The position numbers and the translations under genes are program-made. Positions 45,997-56,431 of a DNA stretch of 64,000 nucleotides are shown here, piece by piece. The notes below the pieces were generated by a model that saw only the letters and a list, made by a program, of their open reading frames with translations, was not told the origin of the DNA and made no database searches. The stretch is from Parvibaculum sp. (GTDB taxonomy: Bacteria > Pseudomonadota > Alphaproteobacteria > Parvibaculales > Parvibaculaceae), in the NCBI RefSeq assembly GCF_030651915.1, contig NZ_JAUSBV010000004.1, forward strand, positions 88,305 to 152,304, written 5' to 3'. How positions within the stretch are numbered: position 1 is the stretch's first letter; each line of letters opens with the position of its first letter.

Positions 45997-47442
45997 CTAC
46001 TCCGCGGCGGGCTTGTTCACCTCACGACCATAGACATCGTCGAAACGGACAATATCGTCCTCGCCGAGATAGGCGCCCGACTGCACCTCGATGATCGAGA
46101 GCGGTGCGCTGCCGGGATTCTCGAGGCGGTGCTTCGTTCCAACCGGAATATAGACTGATTGGTTCTCTTCAAGCATCCGGGTCTCCTCGCCGACCGTCAC
46201 CTGCGCGCGGCCCTTGACGACAACCCAGTGCTCGGCGCGCTGGTGATGCATCTGCAACGAAAGCGCCGCACCCGGATGCACCATCAGATGCTTGACCTGG
46301 TGCCGCTCGCCGGCATCGAGGCTTTCATAGAACCCCCAGGGCCGGTGAACGCGGCGATGCGCGTTGTGCTCGCTCCGTCCGGCACCGGCGACGCGTTCGA
46401 CGATTTTCTTGACGTCCTGCACACGGTCGCGCGCCGCGACCAGCAACACATCGCCCGTATCGACAATGACGAGATTGTCAACGCCGAGCGTCGCGACCAG
46501 TCCGTGTTCGGACCGGATATAACTGTCGCGCGTCTCTTCTGCGATCACATCGCCGACCGTCACATTGCCGGCCGCATCCTTCGCGCCGATCTCCCACAGT
46601 GCGCCCCATGAGCCGATATCGCTCCAGCCCATCTCGACGGGGATGACCGCCGCTTCGGCCGTCCGTTCCATCACCGCATAGTCGATGGAGTCGGACGGAC
46701 AGGCGGCAAAAGCCGCGGCATCGAGGCGCAGGAAATCGAGATCGCAAGCGGCTCGCGCAACCGCTTCTCCGGCATGCGCGGCAATCTCGGGGCAATGCAT
46801 CCGCATCTCATCGAGAATCCGGTCGGCACGGAACATGAAGATGCCGGCATTCCAGTCATAGCCACCTTCGGCGAGATAACGTTCGGCGGTCGCCTGATCG
46901 GGTTTCTCGACGAAACGTGCGACCGCAAAGCCCGTACTGCCCTCGATCGCTTTCCCGCGCTTGATATAGCCGTAACCGGTCTCAGGCGCCGAAGGAACGA
47001 CGCCGAAAGTGACGAGCTTGCCGGCCTGCGCGAGTTCAGCACCCGCCGCAACCGCGCGATGAAAACCCGCAACATCGCCGATATGATGATCGGCCGGCAG
47101 AAGTAGCAGAATACCCTGCGGATCAAGGCCCTGAACGAAGGCCGCGGCCGCAGCCGCGGCAGGCGCGGTGTTGCGGCCTTCCGGTTCCAGGATATGCGCC
47201 AGAGGCTTGAGGCCCGCCTCCTGCATCTGCTGGGCGATGATGAAACGCTGCGCATCATTGGAGACGATGAGGGGCGCGGCAAACGGCGACGGCCCCGTCA
47301 CACGGAGCACCGTTTCGACCAGCATGGAATGCGCGGAGACAAGCGGCAGCAACTGCTTGGGGTAGAGCGCGCGCGAGGTCGGCCAGAGCCGCGAGCCGAC
47401 GCCGCCTGAAAGGATCACCGGATAGAGGGTGATACTGCTCAT
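45997..47442 (-). CDS. manC: Mannose-1-phosphate guanylyltransferase/mannose-6-phosphate isomerase
   Basis: The 481-residue bifunctional enzyme has the nucleotidyltransferase start YPVILSGGVGSRLWPTSR, GRNTAPAAAAAA and FVEKPD. The C-terminal isomerase cupin has RPWGFYESLD, HHQRAEHWVVVKGRA and IPVGTKHRLENPG. It makes GDP-mannose from mannose-1-phosphate and interconverts fructose-6-P and mannose-6-P. The ATG at 47442 is chosen by the family N-terminus. The downstream gmd gene on the same strand uses GDP-mannose. Confidence 0.92.
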   Translation of the reverse strand: MSSITLYPVILSGGVGSRLWPTSRALYPKQLLPLVSAHSMLVETVLRVTGPSPFAAPLIVSNDAQRFIIAQQMQEAGLKPLAHILEPEGRNTAPAAAAAAAFVQGLDPQGILLLLPADHHIGDVAGFHRAVAAGAELAQAGKLVTFGVVPSAPETGYGYIKRGKAIEGSTGFAVARFVEKPDQATAERYLAEGGYDWNAGIFMFRADRILDEMRMHCPEIAAHAGEAVARAACDLDFLRLDAAAFAACPSDSIDYAVMERTAEAAVIPVEMGWSDIGSWGALWEIGAKDAAGNVTVGDVIAEETRDSYIRSEHGLVATLGVDNLVIVDTGDVLLVAARDRVQDVKKIVERVAGAGRSEHNAHRRVHRPWGFYESLDAGERHQVKHLMVHPGAALSLQMHHQRAEHWVVVKGRAQVTVGEETRMLEENQSVYIPVGTKHRLENPGSAPLSIIEVQSGAYLGEDDIVRFDDVYGREVNKPAAE

Positions 47443-47578
47443 CGCCGCCGCCTTTGTCCTTGCGGCGCCAACAGCCGCGTCAATTGCGAACCCGGATCCC
47501 GGGTCCCTGTGCCCAAGACTACGGCGCCCGGACAGGAAATTCCACGCAACGCCGCCATTCTGGTTAACGGCGCCGGTG

Positions 47579-48652
47579 TCAGGCCCGGACCGCCCCGTTG
47601 AACGCAACGCTGCCGGCCGCACGGCGCATGTCAGCCTCGACCATCTCGGTCACAAGCTCGGCAAAGCTGGTCTTGTGAACCCAGCCGAGCTCGTCGCGTG
47701 CTTTCGCGGCATTGCCGACCAGCGAATTGACTTCGGCCGGACGGTAGAAGGACGGATCGACCTCGATCAGCGTCTTGCCCGTCTTGCGATCGATCCCCTT
47801 TTCCTCGATGCCGGCACCGTCCCATTCGAGCGGACGCCCGACCATGTCGAAGGCGAGCTCGACGAAATCGCGCACCGAATGTTCCTCACCGGTCGCCAGC
47901 ACATAATCGCCGGCCCGCTCCCGCTGCAGCATCCGCCACATGCCCTCGACATAATCGCGCGCATGACCCCAGTCGCGCCGCGAATTGATGTTGCCGAGAT
48001 AGAGCCGGTCCTGCAGGCCGTGATGAATGGCCGCCGCCGCGCGCGTGATCTTGCGGCTGACAAAGGTTTCGCCACGATTGGGGCCTTCATGATTGAAAAG
48101 GATCCCGTTCGAGGCGTGGAAGCCATAGGCCTCGCGATAATTGACGACCGTCTGGAAGGCGAAATGCTTCGAGATCGCATAAGGGCTGCGCGGCCGGAAC
48201 GGCGTCGTCTCGCTCTGCGGCGTCTCCTGCACATTGCCGAAAAGCTCGGACGTCGACGCCTGGTAGAAGCGCACGCTCTCGCCCATATCGAGCAGGCGGA
48301 TCGCCTCGAGAATCCGCAGCACACCGGTTGCATTGACGTCGGTGGTGTATTCGGGTTTGTCGAAACTGACCTTCACATGGCTCTGGGCGGCAAGATTGTA
48401 GACCTCGTCGGGTTTCACTTCCTTCAGGACGCGGAACAGGCTCGATCCATCGGTCATGTCGCCGAAATGCATCTTGAGATCGGAATTGGCGCCCCGCTCC
48501 TCGCCATAGAGATGGTTGATCCGGTCGGTGTTGAAGGAAGAAGAGCGGCGCATCAGCCCATGCACGTCATAGCCCTTGTCGATCAGGAGATCGGCCAGGT
48601 AGCTCCCGTCCTGGCCTGTAATGCCCGTGATTAACGCGACCCGCTTGGTCAT
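47579..48652 (-). CDS. gmd: GDP-mannose 4,6-dehydratase
   Basis: The 357-residue enzyme has [52 protein letters not shown] and the catalytic YAISKHF segment. It converts GDP-D-mannose to GDP-4-keto-6-deoxy-D-mannose. The ATG at 48652 follows AGGAGA. A GDP-L-fucose synthase or GDP-D-rhamnose reductase is not adjacent, so the product's use is unknown. It is encoded next to manC and divergent from galU across 253 bases that contain AAGTACTTA-like sequence. Confidence 0.93.
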   Translation of the reverse strand: MTKRVALITGITGQDGSYLADLLIDKGYDVHGLMRRSSSFNTDRINHLYGEERGANSDLKMHFGDMTDGSSLFRVLKEVKPDEVYNLAAQSHVKVSFDKPEYTTDVNATGVLRILEAIRLLDMGESVRFYQASTSELFGNVQETPQSETTPFRPRSPYAISKHFAFQTVVNYREAYGFHASNGILFNHEGPNRGETFVSRKITRAAAAIHHGLQDRLYLGNINSRRDWGHARDYVEGMWRMLQRERAGDYVLATGEEHSVRDFVELAFDMVGRPLEWDGAGIEEKGIDRKTGKTLIEVDPSFYRPAEVNSLVGNAAKARDELGWVHKTSFAELVTEMVEADMRRAAGSVAFNGAVRA

Positions 48653-48905
48653 GCCCGACTGTCTCCTGCAAATACCGTCCGCGGCCGGCCAATCCTGACC
48701 GGCCAATACTGAAATCCGCGGTGCCCTTGTGCCCTGGCCCCGACCCGTAACGGGCTCTAGATACATGGATTTTGCCGGAACGGGAACAGTCGGCGGCTTC
48801 GGCGCTTGCCGCTGCCGCCCCGCCATGCCAGAAGAGACCCGAGACTTTCAAATAAGGTACTGATATTAAGTACTTAGACGACAACCCCGCCTGGATTCCC
48901 CGCTC

Positions 48906-49784
48906 ATGACCCAGATGCCCCGAAAAGCCGTTTTCCCGGTCGCCGGTCTCGGCACCCGCTTCCTGCCCGCGACCAAGGCGGTCCCGAAGGAAATGCTGAC
49001 CGTCGTCGACAAGCCGGTGATCCAGTATGCGGTCGAGGAAGCGATCGAGGCCGGCATCGAGCATTTCGTCTTCGTGACCGGGCGCGGCAAGGGCGCAATC
49101 GAGGATCATTTCGACGTCGCCTACGAGCTTGAAGCGACGTTGAAGGCACGCGGCAAGACGGCCGAAATCGCCCAGCTCGAGGCATCAAGACCGACCGCCG
49201 GTGCCGCCAGCTTCGTCCGCCAGCAGGAGCCGCTGGGCCTCGGCCACGCCGTCTGGTGCGCGCGCGACATTGTCGGCGACGAGCCTTTCGCCCTGGCTCT
49301 CCCCGACATGCTGATCCACGCACCGCGTGGTTGCTTCGCCCAGATGATGGATGTCTATCGCATCCATGGCGGCAATGTGATCGCGGTTGAGGAAGTGCCG
49401 CATGAACATGTCCATCGCTATGGTGTCGTGGCGCTCGAGCAGAAGCTCGACGAACGCACCCATCGCATCGCTGGCATGGTCGAGAAACCGAAACGGGAAG
49501 AGGCCCCGTCCAATCTGATCATTTCCGGACGCTATATACTGCAGCCTGAAATCTTCGAAAAACTGGCGACCCAGAAGCCCGGTGCCGGTGGCGAAATCCA
49601 GCTGACCGACGCAATGATTGCACTGGTGGCCGAACAAGCTTTCCACGCCTATCGCTTCGAAGGTACGACCTATGATTGCGGTGACAAGATCGGCTTTCTG
49701 ACCGCCAATGTGGCGCTGGCGCTGGCACGTCCGGACATTGCGCCGGCCTTCCGCCCTATTCTGGATGGGCTGGTCAGCCGTTAA
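48906..49784 (+). CDS. galU: UTP--glucose-1-phosphate uridylyltransferase
   Basis: The 292-residue protein starts [19 protein letters not shown], then [36 protein letters not shown] and [10 protein letters not shown]. It makes UDP-glucose, which feeds ugd, the initiating transferases and the galT reaction. It starts the plus-strand operon with rfbCBDA and ugd. The gap to rfbC is 63 bases. Confidence 0.92.
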   Translation: MTQMPRKAVFPVAGLGTRFLPATKAVPKEMLTVVDKPVIQYAVEEAIEAGIEHFVFVTGRGKGAIEDHFDVAYELEATLKARGKTAEIAQLEASRPTAGAASFVRQQEPLGLGHAVWCARDIVGDEPFALALPDMLIHAPRGCFAQMMDVYRIHGGNVIAVEEVPHEHVHRYGVVALEQKLDERTHRIAGMVEKPKREEAPSNLIISGRYILQPEIFEKLATQKPGAGGEIQLTDAMIALVAEQAFHAYRFEGTTYDCGDKIGFLTANVALALARPDIAPAFRPILDGLVSR

Positions 49785-49847
49785 GGACGGGGGAGTTTTT
49801 CCCGACCATAAAAAGGCCGGGCAAGAAATCAGGGGAAAAAGCAAGAC

Positions 49848-50417
49848 GTGATCGAAGTCGAAGAAACCGCCATTCCCGGAGTACGGATCCTGAAGCCGCG
49901 CCGTTTCGGCGATGCACGCGGCTGGTTTTCGGAAACCTTCAACCGCCGCGCAATGGCGGAGGCCGGCATCGACATCGACTTCATTCAGGACAATGAGTCG
50001 CTCTCGGCCGCGCCCGGCACCGTCCGCGCCCTGCATTTCCAGGCACCGGATTTCGCGCAGACGAAACTGGTGCGCGTTCTGACCGGTGCCGTCCTCGACG
50101 TCGCCGTCGATCTCAGGCGCGGATCGCCGACCTACGGCCGCCATGTCGCCGCGACGCTCAGCGCCGTGGACGGGCGGCAGCTTCTGGTGCCGAAGGGCTT
50201 TGCCCATGGTTTCTGCACGCTTGCGCCGGATACCCGCGTTTTTTACAAGGTGGATGCGTATTATTCGCAATCCCATGATGCGGGGATAGTATGGAACGAT
50301 CCGGATATTGCGATCGACTGGCCGGTCGCGCCGGACAAGGCCACACTGTCGGAAAAGGACCTCCGGCTTCCGCGCCTGGCCGATATCAACCCGCCTTTCG
50401 TCTATGGGGCGGACTGA
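49848..50417 (+). CDS. rfbC: dTDP-4-dehydrorhamnose 3,5-epimerase
   Basis: The 189-residue cupin protein has [42 protein letters not shown], the catalytic His in LHFQ and [18 protein letters not shown]. It epimerises dTDP-4-keto-6-deoxy-glucose at C3 and C5 on the way to dTDP-L-rhamnose. The start is GTG at 49848 after AGGGGA. The order rfbC-B-D-A is compact. Confidence 0.92.
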   Translation: MIEVEETAIPGVRILKPRRFGDARGWFSETFNRRAMAEAGIDIDFIQDNESLSAAPGTVRALHFQAPDFAQTKLVRVLTGAVLDVAVDLRRGSPTYGRHVAATLSAVDGRQLLVPKGFAHGFCTLAPDTRVFYKVDAYYSQSHDAGIVWNDPDIAIDWPVAPDKATLSEKDLRLPRLADINPPFVYGAD

Positions 50418-50457
50418 TCGGGACCGGAACGGGCGAGAGATAAACGGGGATTGTTCG

Positions 50458-51519
50458 ATGCGTTTTGCAGTGACGGGTGGTGCGGGGTTCATCGGTTCGG
50501 CGGTTATCCGCCGGCTGATCGGTCAAACTGGGCATGAAGTGCTGAACATCGATTGCCTGACCTATGCGGGCAATCTCGATTCGCTGGCCGGCGTATCGCG
50601 GAACATCCGCTACCATTTCTCGCCGACCGACATTCGCGATCTGCCAGCACTGCGCCGGGCCGTCGAAGACTTCCGTCCCGACATCATCATGCATCTGGCC
50701 GCCGAAACCCATGTCGATCGCTCGATCGATGGCCCGGCCGCCTTCATCGAAACCAATGTCGTCGGCACCGCCAATCTGCTGGAAGTCGCACGAGCCTGGT
50801 GGGAAGGTCTGGAGGGCGCGGCGAAGGCCCGCTTCCGCTTTCATCACATCTCGACCGACGAGGTCTTCGGCTCGCTGGGACCGACAGGCGCCTTCACCGA
50901 GGAAAGTCACTACGCGCCGAACTCGCCTTACTCCGCCTCGAAAGCGGGCTCGGATCATCTGGTGCGCGCCTGGCGCGAAACCTTCGGTCTGCCGACCGTG
51001 GTCAGCAATTGCTCGAACAATTACGGTCCCTGTCAGTTCCCCGAAAAACTGATCCCGCTCGTCATCCTGAACGCGCTCGAGGGAAAGCCACTCCCGGTCT
51101 ATGGCAGCGGTCTGCAGATACGCGACTGGCTGCATGTCGACGATCACGCGGAGGCGCTGATCGCCATTGCAACGAGAGGAATCATCGGCGAGAGCTACAA
51201 TGTCGGCGGAAATGCCGAACGCACCAATATCGATGTCGTGCGAACGATCTGCCGCCTGCTCGACGAGCTGCAGCCGGGATCGCCGCATGGCCCGCATGAG
51301 AAGCTGATCGCTCATGTCACCGATCGGCCGGGCCATGATGCGCGTTACGCGATCGACGCCTCGAAAATCGCCCGCGAGCTCGGCTGGCAACCGCAGGAAA
51401 ATTTCGAAAGCGGGCTGCGCAAGACCGTCGAGTGGTATTTGCAGAACCGGGACTGGTGGGAACGCGTTCGCTCCGGCCTCTATCGCGGCGAGCGTCTTGG
51501 CCTGATCGACGCGGATTAA
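50458..51519 (+). CDS. rfbB: dTDP-glucose 4,6-dehydratase
   Basis: The 353-residue enzyme has [47 protein letters not shown] and [15 protein letters not shown] with the catalytic Tyr and Lys. It converts dTDP-glucose to dTDP-4-keto-6-deoxy-glucose, the second rhamnose-pathway step. The ATG at 50458 matches the family start; the frame extends upstream without a better start. Confidence 0.93.
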   Translation: MRFAVTGGAGFIGSAVIRRLIGQTGHEVLNIDCLTYAGNLDSLAGVSRNIRYHFSPTDIRDLPALRRAVEDFRPDIIMHLAAETHVDRSIDGPAAFIETNVVGTANLLEVARAWWEGLEGAAKARFRFHHISTDEVFGSLGPTGAFTEESHYAPNSPYSASKAGSDHLVRAWRETFGLPTVVSNCSNNYGPCQFPEKLIPLVILNALEGKPLPVYGSGLQIRDWLHVDDHAEALIAIATRGIIGESYNVGGNAERTNIDVVRTICRLLDELQPGSPHGPHEKLIAHVTDRPGHDARYAIDASKIARELGWQPQENFESGLRKTVEWYLQNRDWWERVRSGLYRGERLGLIDAD

Positions 51520-51525
51520 AGAAAC

Positions 51526-52440
51526 ATGACCGAACCGCGCACAAGACGCCTGCTGGTGACCGGCGCCGGCGGCCAGATTGGAACGAAGCTGATCGCGCGA
51601 GCCGCAGCCCATGGCTTTGCGGCCATCGGAACCACGCGCGCCGAACTCGACATCACTGACCGGGCCGCGATCGATGCTGCAATCGCATCGCTGAAACCCG
51701 ACATCGTCATCAATGCAGCCGCCTGGACGGCCGTCGACCGCGCCGAAAGCGAGCCGGACCTCGCGCATGAAATCAACGCCCATGCGCCGGGCCTTCTGGG
51801 TGCCGCCTGCGATCGGGCCGGCATACCGCTGCTTCATATCTCGACCGATTATGTCTTCGACGGCTCGGCCGCCCGTCCCTGGCGGGAAGAAGATCCGCTG
51901 GCCCCGCTCGGCGTCTATGGCAAGAGCAAGGCCGAGGGCGAAGCGGCACTCCGTCGCGCCACCGAGAACCACATCATCCTGCGCACGGCCTGGGTCTTTA
52001 GCCCCTGTGGCAGCAATTTCGTCAAGACGATGCTGCGCCTTGCCGCCGAACGGGACGAACTGACCGTGGTCGACGACCAGAAGGGGTCTCCCTCCTCGGC
52101 GATCGATATCGCGCGCGTTCTGCTGACGCTGGCCCGTCTGTCGCTCGACAGGCAGGTGGCCGGCGAAGCGCCGCCGCGCGGCACCTGGCATTTCTGTAAC
52201 GCCGGCGTGACCAGCTGGTATGAATTCGCCCGCGCGATCATGGCCGGCGCCGCCGCGCGGGGCGCGCCTTCGGCCCGCGTGCGGCCGATCCCGACATCCG
52301 CCTATCCGACCCCGGCACGGCGTCCGGAAAATTCGGCGCTCGATTGCACGAAGCTCACCCATGATTTCGGGATCGTCCCGCGGCCCTGGACGGAAGCCCT
52401 CGACGACGTGCTCGACAGGCTCCTGACGCCGGACCACTGA
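51526..52440 (+). CDS. rfbD: dTDP-4-dehydrorhamnose reductase
   Basis: The 304-residue enzyme has [43 protein letters not shown] and [12 protein letters not shown]. It reduces the last keto intermediate to dTDP-L-rhamnose. It begins six bases after rfbB stops, so the two are in one transcript. Confidence 0.92.
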   Translation: MTEPRTRRLLVTGAGGQIGTKLIARAAAHGFAAIGTTRAELDITDRAAIDAAIASLKPDIVINAAAWTAVDRAESEPDLAHEINAHAPGLLGAACDRAGIPLLHISTDYVFDGSAARPWREEDPLAPLGVYGKSKAEGEAALRRATENHIILRTAWVFSPCGSNFVKTMLRLAAERDELTVVDDQKGSPSSAIDIARVLLTLARLSLDRQVAGEAPPRGTWHFCNAGVTSWYEFARAIMAGAAARGAPSARVRPIPTSAYPTPARRPENSALDCTKLTHDFGIVPRPWTEALDDVLDRLLTPDH

Positions 52441-52468
52441 ACATGAGACAGCAAAAGGTACGAGACAT

Positions 52469-53338
52469 ATGAAGGGCATCATCCTGGCGGGCGGAAGCGG
52501 CACGCGGCTTTACCCCGTGACCAGGGCCGTGTCGAAGCAATTGCTGCCGGTCTATGACAAGCCGATGATCTATTATCCGCTGACGACCCTGATGCTGGCC
52601 GGCATTCGCGATATTCTGGTGATCACGACACCGCAGGATGCCGCCGCCTTCGAACATCTGCTGGAGGACGGCAGCCAATGGGGCATTTCGATTTCCTATG
52701 CCGTGCAGCCCAAACCCGAAGGCCTTGCCCAGGCCTTCATCATTGGTCGCGATTTCGTCGGTGGCGGGCGCTGCGCGCTGGTGCTGGGCGACAATATTTT
52801 CTACGGCAATGGCCTCTCGGCGATCCTTCAACGTGCGGCGCGGCCGGGCAAGGGCGCGACGGTCTTCGGCTATTGGGTCCGCGATCCGGAACGCTACGGC
52901 GTTGTCGCCTTCGATGAGGCCGGCAAGGCGATCTCGATCGAGGAAAAGCCCGAAAAACCGAAATCGAACCATGCGGTGACCGGGCTCTATTTCTACGATT
53001 CCCATGTCTGCGACATGGCGGCCGAGGTCCGGCCTTCCGCGCGCGGCGAGCTCGAAATCACGACACTGAACGAGATGTATCTGAAGCGCGGCGAATTGAC
53101 GGTCGAGCTGCTGGGCCGGGGCTTCACCTGGCTCGACACCGGCACCCACCAGTCGCTGCTGCAGGCCGCGCAATTCGTCGAGACGATCGAGGAGCGCCAG
53201 AACCTGAAGATCGGCAGCCCGGAAGAAGTCGCCTACCGCATGGGCTATATCGACGCCGAACAATTGCTGGCGGCCGCCCGCAGCGTCGGCAAGAGCAGCT
53301 ATGGCAGCTATTTGCGCGCGCTGGTCAAAAACAGATAG
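52469..53338 (+). CDS. rfbA: Glucose-1-phosphate thymidylyltransferase
   Basis: The 289-residue protein starts [19 protein letters not shown] and has [19 protein letters not shown], the acidic [11 protein letters not shown] and [13 protein letters not shown]. It makes dTDP-glucose and is usually inhibited by dTDP-rhamnose. With rfbC, B and D it completes the dTDP-L-rhamnose pathway. The start is 28 bases after rfbD, with AAAGGT upstream. Confidence 0.93.
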   Translation: MKGIILAGGSGTRLYPVTRAVSKQLLPVYDKPMIYYPLTTLMLAGIRDILVITTPQDAAAFEHLLEDGSQWGISISYAVQPKPEGLAQAFIIGRDFVGGGRCALVLGDNIFYGNGLSAILQRAARPGKGATVFGYWVRDPERYGVVAFDEAGKAISIEEKPEKPKSNHAVTGLYFYDSHVCDMAAEVRPSARGELEITTLNEMYLKRGELTVELLGRGFTWLDTGTHQSLLQAAQFVETIEERQNLKIGSPEEVAYRMGYIDAEQLLAAARSVGKSSYGSYLRALVKNR

Positions 53339-53411
53339 ATATCGCAATGACGCCTGTCCAGCCGGGTGCGGGACAGACCGGCATCCGGCCGATGACAGTC
53401 AGGGGTGAACG

Positions 53412-54728
53412 ATGAAAGTGGCGATGATCGGCACCGGCTATGTGGGCCTCGTTTCAGGGACCTGCTTTGCCGAATTTGGCCACAACGTCGTCTGCGTCGA
53501 CAAGGACGCGGCCAAGATCGATCGCCTGCGCAAGGGCGAAATTCCGATCTTCGAGCCGGGTCTTGAAACGCTTGTGGCAAGCAACGTGGAATCGGGCCGG
53601 CTGAGTTTCACCACCGAACTCGCGCCGGCGCTGAAGGATGCGGATGCCGTCTTCATCGCCGTCGGCACGCCGAGCCGCCGCGGCGACGGCCATGCCGACC
53701 TGACCTATGTATTTGCCGCCGCCGAGGAGATTGCCGATGTGCTCGATCATTACGCGGTCATCGTCACCAAATCGACCGTCCCGGTCGGTACCGGCGACCG
53801 GATCGAGGCGCTGATCCGCACCCGCCGCAAGGACCTTGATTTCGATGTCGCCTCCAACCCTGAATTCCTGCGCGAGGGCGCGGCGATCGACGATTTCATG
53901 CGGCCCGACCGTATCGTCGTCGGTGCGAGCGCGGAACGCGCGCGCGAGGTGATGCGCCGCATCTACCGGCCGCTTTTCCTCAACGAAACGCCGGTCGTCT
54001 TCACCGACCGGCGCACATCGGAGCTAACCAAATACGCGGCCAATGCATTCCTGGCCACCAAGATCACCTTCATCAACGAGATGGCCGATCTCTGCGAGGC
54101 GGCAGGCGCCAATGTGCAGGATGTCGCCCGCGGTATCGGGCTTGACGGCCGCATCGGCAAGAAATTCCTGCATGCCGGTCCCGGCTATGGCGGCTCCTGC
54201 TTTCCGAAAGACACCAAGGCCTTACTGCAGACCGCGCGTGAATTCGCAACGCCGGTCAGTATCGTCGAGGCGGTCGTCGGCGCCAATGACCGCCGCAAGA
54301 AGCGCATGGCCGAAAAGATCATTGCGGCCTTCGGCGGCGCGGTCACGGGCAAGCGCATCGCCGTCCTCGGCGTCACCTTCAAGCCCAATACCGACGACAT
54401 GCGCGATGCGCCAAGCCTCGACATCCTGCCGGCGCTGCAGCAGGCCGGCGCCCGCGTCATCGCCTTCGATCCGGAAGGCATGAAGGAGGCGGCGAAGCTG
54501 CTTGAAGGTGTCGAATGGACAAATGATGCTTATCAAACGATGCAAGGCGCCGATGGCGTCGTGATCCTGACCGAGTGGAACGAATTCCGCGCCCTCGATC
54601 TCGACCGCGTGAAATCGCTGCTGACGACACCGTTGATGATCGACCTGCGCAACATCTACACGCCCGATGAAATGGCGCAGGCGGGGTTTGAATATCATTC
54701 GGTCGGGCGGCCGTCGCAACGGCAGTAA
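53412..54728 (+). CDS. ugd: UDP-glucose 6-dehydrogenase
   Basis: The 438-residue protein has MKVAMIGTGYVGLVSGTCFA at the N-terminus, FIAVGTP, SNPEFLREGAAIDDF and the catalytic-Cys segment GYGGSCFPKDTKAL. It oxidises UDP-glucose to UDP-glucuronate with two NAD+. With galU it supplies UDP-GlcA for an acidic polysaccharide. GDP-mannose dehydrogenases share the fold, but the segment order and context with galU favour UDP-glucose. Confidence 0.9.
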   Translation: MKVAMIGTGYVGLVSGTCFAEFGHNVVCVDKDAAKIDRLRKGEIPIFEPGLETLVASNVESGRLSFTTELAPALKDADAVFIAVGTPSRRGDGHADLTYVFAAAEEIADVLDHYAVIVTKSTVPVGTGDRIEALIRTRRKDLDFDVASNPEFLREGAAIDDFMRPDRIVVGASAERAREVMRRIYRPLFLNETPVVFTDRRTSELTKYAANAFLATKITFINEMADLCEAAGANVQDVARGIGLDGRIGKKFLHAGPGYGGSCFPKDTKALLQTAREFATPVSIVEAVVGANDRRKKRMAEKIIAAFGGAVTGKRIAVLGVTFKPNTDDMRDAPSLDILPALQQAGARVIAFDPEGMKEAAKLLEGVEWTNDAYQTMQGADGVVILTEWNEFRALDLDRVKSLLTTPLMIDLRNIYTPDEMAQAGFEYHSVGRPSQRQ

Positions 54729-55061
54729 ACCGGCGACGCCTGAAACACCGTCGGTGCTTGCTCCCCGCCCGCGGGATCTTGCAAAGCCCAGCCTCACCGC
54801 CAGGAACGGCCCCGATGGGGGCAGCAACACAACACCTTGCGTTGTCGAACTCCGTATTTCAGCAGTCTAGATGAGATGGCAGGAAAGCGCCGGCAGGCCT
54901 CGCCGACGAACCGCTGTTTGCCCTCTGCGGCGAAATGGCACCCGCCTGTCGGGCGCAATCGAACGGTAATCATTGTTACAAAGAACTGCCGCGTTAGAAT
55001 GAACAACTGCAATATTGATCGTCATCTCGAAAGACCAAATGGCGATAAGGGAACGGGGAAA
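54729..55061. other. 333-base gap with a sigma70-like promoter
   Basis: No convincing gene lies between ugd and the next transferase. Near its end, TTGTTA (54973-54978) and TAGAAT (54995-55000) are 16 bases apart, a fair sigma70 promoter for the downstream gene. ACAAC/GTTGT inverted arms near 54830 are too weak to call a terminator. The leader between -10 and the start codon is about 60 bases. Confidence 0.5.
54973..55000 (+). promoter_or_regulatory. Sigma70-like promoter before the second initiating transferase
   Basis: TTGTTA, a 16-base spacer and TAGAAT are seen in an AT-rich patch. The ATG at 54999 overlaps this -10 box, so translation probably begins at 55062 instead. Confidence 0.5.
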
Positions 55062-56402
55062 ATGCCGGACAGTGCCGACACGACAGGCGACGGCATCAGC
55101 GCGGCGGCTCAAGCAGAGGTCGACCGGCGGGATCGGACGCTTGCGGGTTTTCTGCGGCGTGCCCTCTTCAGAAACCGCGTCCAGCTTCTCGGCGGCGTTC
55201 TCTTTGCCGTCCTGCTGCCGCTCGCTTTCCGTTTTGACCTGGCCGATGTTCCGCTGACGCAATCCTCCCTGGCCAACACGATTATTGGCGCGACCATCGC
55301 CTTGACGCTCGGTTTCTTTTTCTATCGGCGGTTGACGGACTATCCAGGCACGGAAGGCATTTCCTATGCGGTTCCGGTCTTCGCACTGGCCTATGGCGCC
55401 GTGCTGGTTCTCTTTGTCTTCCTGCGCCTCGACTACAGCCGCTATCTCTTCGGCGCGAGCTATCTGATGGCGGTCATCTGGTTTACCGCCCTGTCGATCG
55501 CCGTGGTGAGGCTCCGGACCTACCGGATCGGCATCGTGCCGGGCGGCAGCGTCGCCACTCTGGCCGATCCCGGTTCGGTCCGCTGGGAAAGGCTGAGCGA
55601 ATCCCGCGCCCTGCCGCGCGGCCTCAATGCCGTCGTTGCTGATCTGCGCAGCGATTTTTCGCCGGAATGGGAACGCTTCATCGCCGAAACGGCGATCGCC
55701 GGAACGCCGGTCTTCCACGTCAAGCAGCTGCAGGAAAGGCTGACCGGCCGCGTCGAGATCGAGCATCTCTCCGAAAACACGCTGGGCGCGCTCAACCCCG
55801 ACGATCTCTATCTGAAGATCAAGCAGGCAATCGACTGGCTGGGCGCCCTCCTCGCCCTCCTGCTCACCCTGCCGTTTCTGGTGGCTATTGCTGTTGTGAT
55901 CCGCCTCGAATCGAAAGGCCCGGCTCTCTTCAGCCAGGCCCGCATGGGTTATCGCGGCAATGTCTTCACGCTCTACAAGTTCCGCACCATGACGACGGAG
56001 CGCGATGGCGCGCAGTCGGCGCGCGAGCAGGCGATGACGCAGGACGACGACCGGCGCATCACGCGGTTCGGCCGCTTCCTGCGCCGCACGCGGCTCGACG
56101 AACTGCCGCAGATGATCAACATCCTGCGCGGCGAAATGAGCTGGATCGGCCCGCGCCCCGAAGCGGTGCCGCTATCGGAATGGTATGAAAAGGAACTGCC
56201 CTTTTACCGCTACCGCCATATCGTCCGGCCGGGGATTTCAGGCTGGGCGCAGGTGATGCAGGGCCATGTCGCCTCGCCGGACCAGGTCCTCGGCAAGCTC
56301 CACTACGATTTCTACTACATCAAGAATTTCTCGCCCTGGCTCGACCTCTTGATCGTGCTGAAGACGATCCGCACCATGCTGACGGGCTTCGGGGCGCGCT
56401 AG
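55062..56402 (+). CDS. Polyprenyl glycosylphosphotransferase (initiating sugar transferase)
   Basis: The 446-residue protein has about four to five N-terminal membrane helices, a cytosolic linker and a bacterial sugar transferase domain with SKGPALFSQARMGYRGNVFT, LYKFRTM, TRLDELPQMINILRGEMSWIG and RPGISGWAQVMQGH. It passes a sugar phosphate to undecaprenyl phosphate to start a repeat unit. The donor is unknown. The ATG at 55062 follows GGGGAAA; two longer frames begin at 54837 and 54999. It follows ugd and the rfb genes and could be the initiator for that polymer. The WbaP-like gene at 38.5 kb is a second initiator. Confidence 0.85.
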   Translation: MPDSADTTGDGISAAAQAEVDRRDRTLAGFLRRALFRNRVQLLGGVLFAVLLPLAFRFDLADVPLTQSSLANTIIGATIALTLGFFFYRRLTDYPGTEGISYAVPVFALAYGAVLVLFVFLRLDYSRYLFGASYLMAVIWFTALSIAVVRLRTYRIGIVPGGSVATLADPGSVRWERLSESRALPRGLNAVVADLRSDFSPEWERFIAETAIAGTPVFHVKQLQERLTGRVEIEHLSENTLGALNPDDLYLKIKQAIDWLGALLALLLTLPFLVAIAVVIRLESKGPALFSQARMGYRGNVFTLYKFRTMTTERDGAQSAREQAMTQDDDRRITRFGRFLRRTRLDELPQMINILRGEMSWIGPRPEAVPLSEWYEKELPFYRYRHIVRPGISGWAQVMQGHVASPDQVLGKLHYDFYYIKNFSPWLDLLIVLKTIRTMLTGFGAR

Positions 56403-56431
56403 CTGGGGCAGCCGCCGGCGCAATTCGCAAT

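Noticed and set aside
47480..47520. Inverted arms ACCCGG-ATC-CCGGGT after the manC start region
   Set aside because: The stem is short, has no T-tract and may arise by chance in GC-rich DNA.
48857..48876. TAAGGTACT and TAAGTACTTA in the gmd-galU gap as an operator
   Set aside because: Short AT-rich similarity without clear symmetry between the two copies; not enough to claim a site.
50386..52503. A 705-codon minus-strand frame antisense to rfbB and rfbD
   Set aside because: Shadow of two clear rhamnose-pathway genes.
53354..53375. CTGTCC/GGACAG hairpin between rfbA and ugd as a terminator
   Set aside because: Six-base stem with a ten-base loop and no T-run; the genes are probably one transcript.
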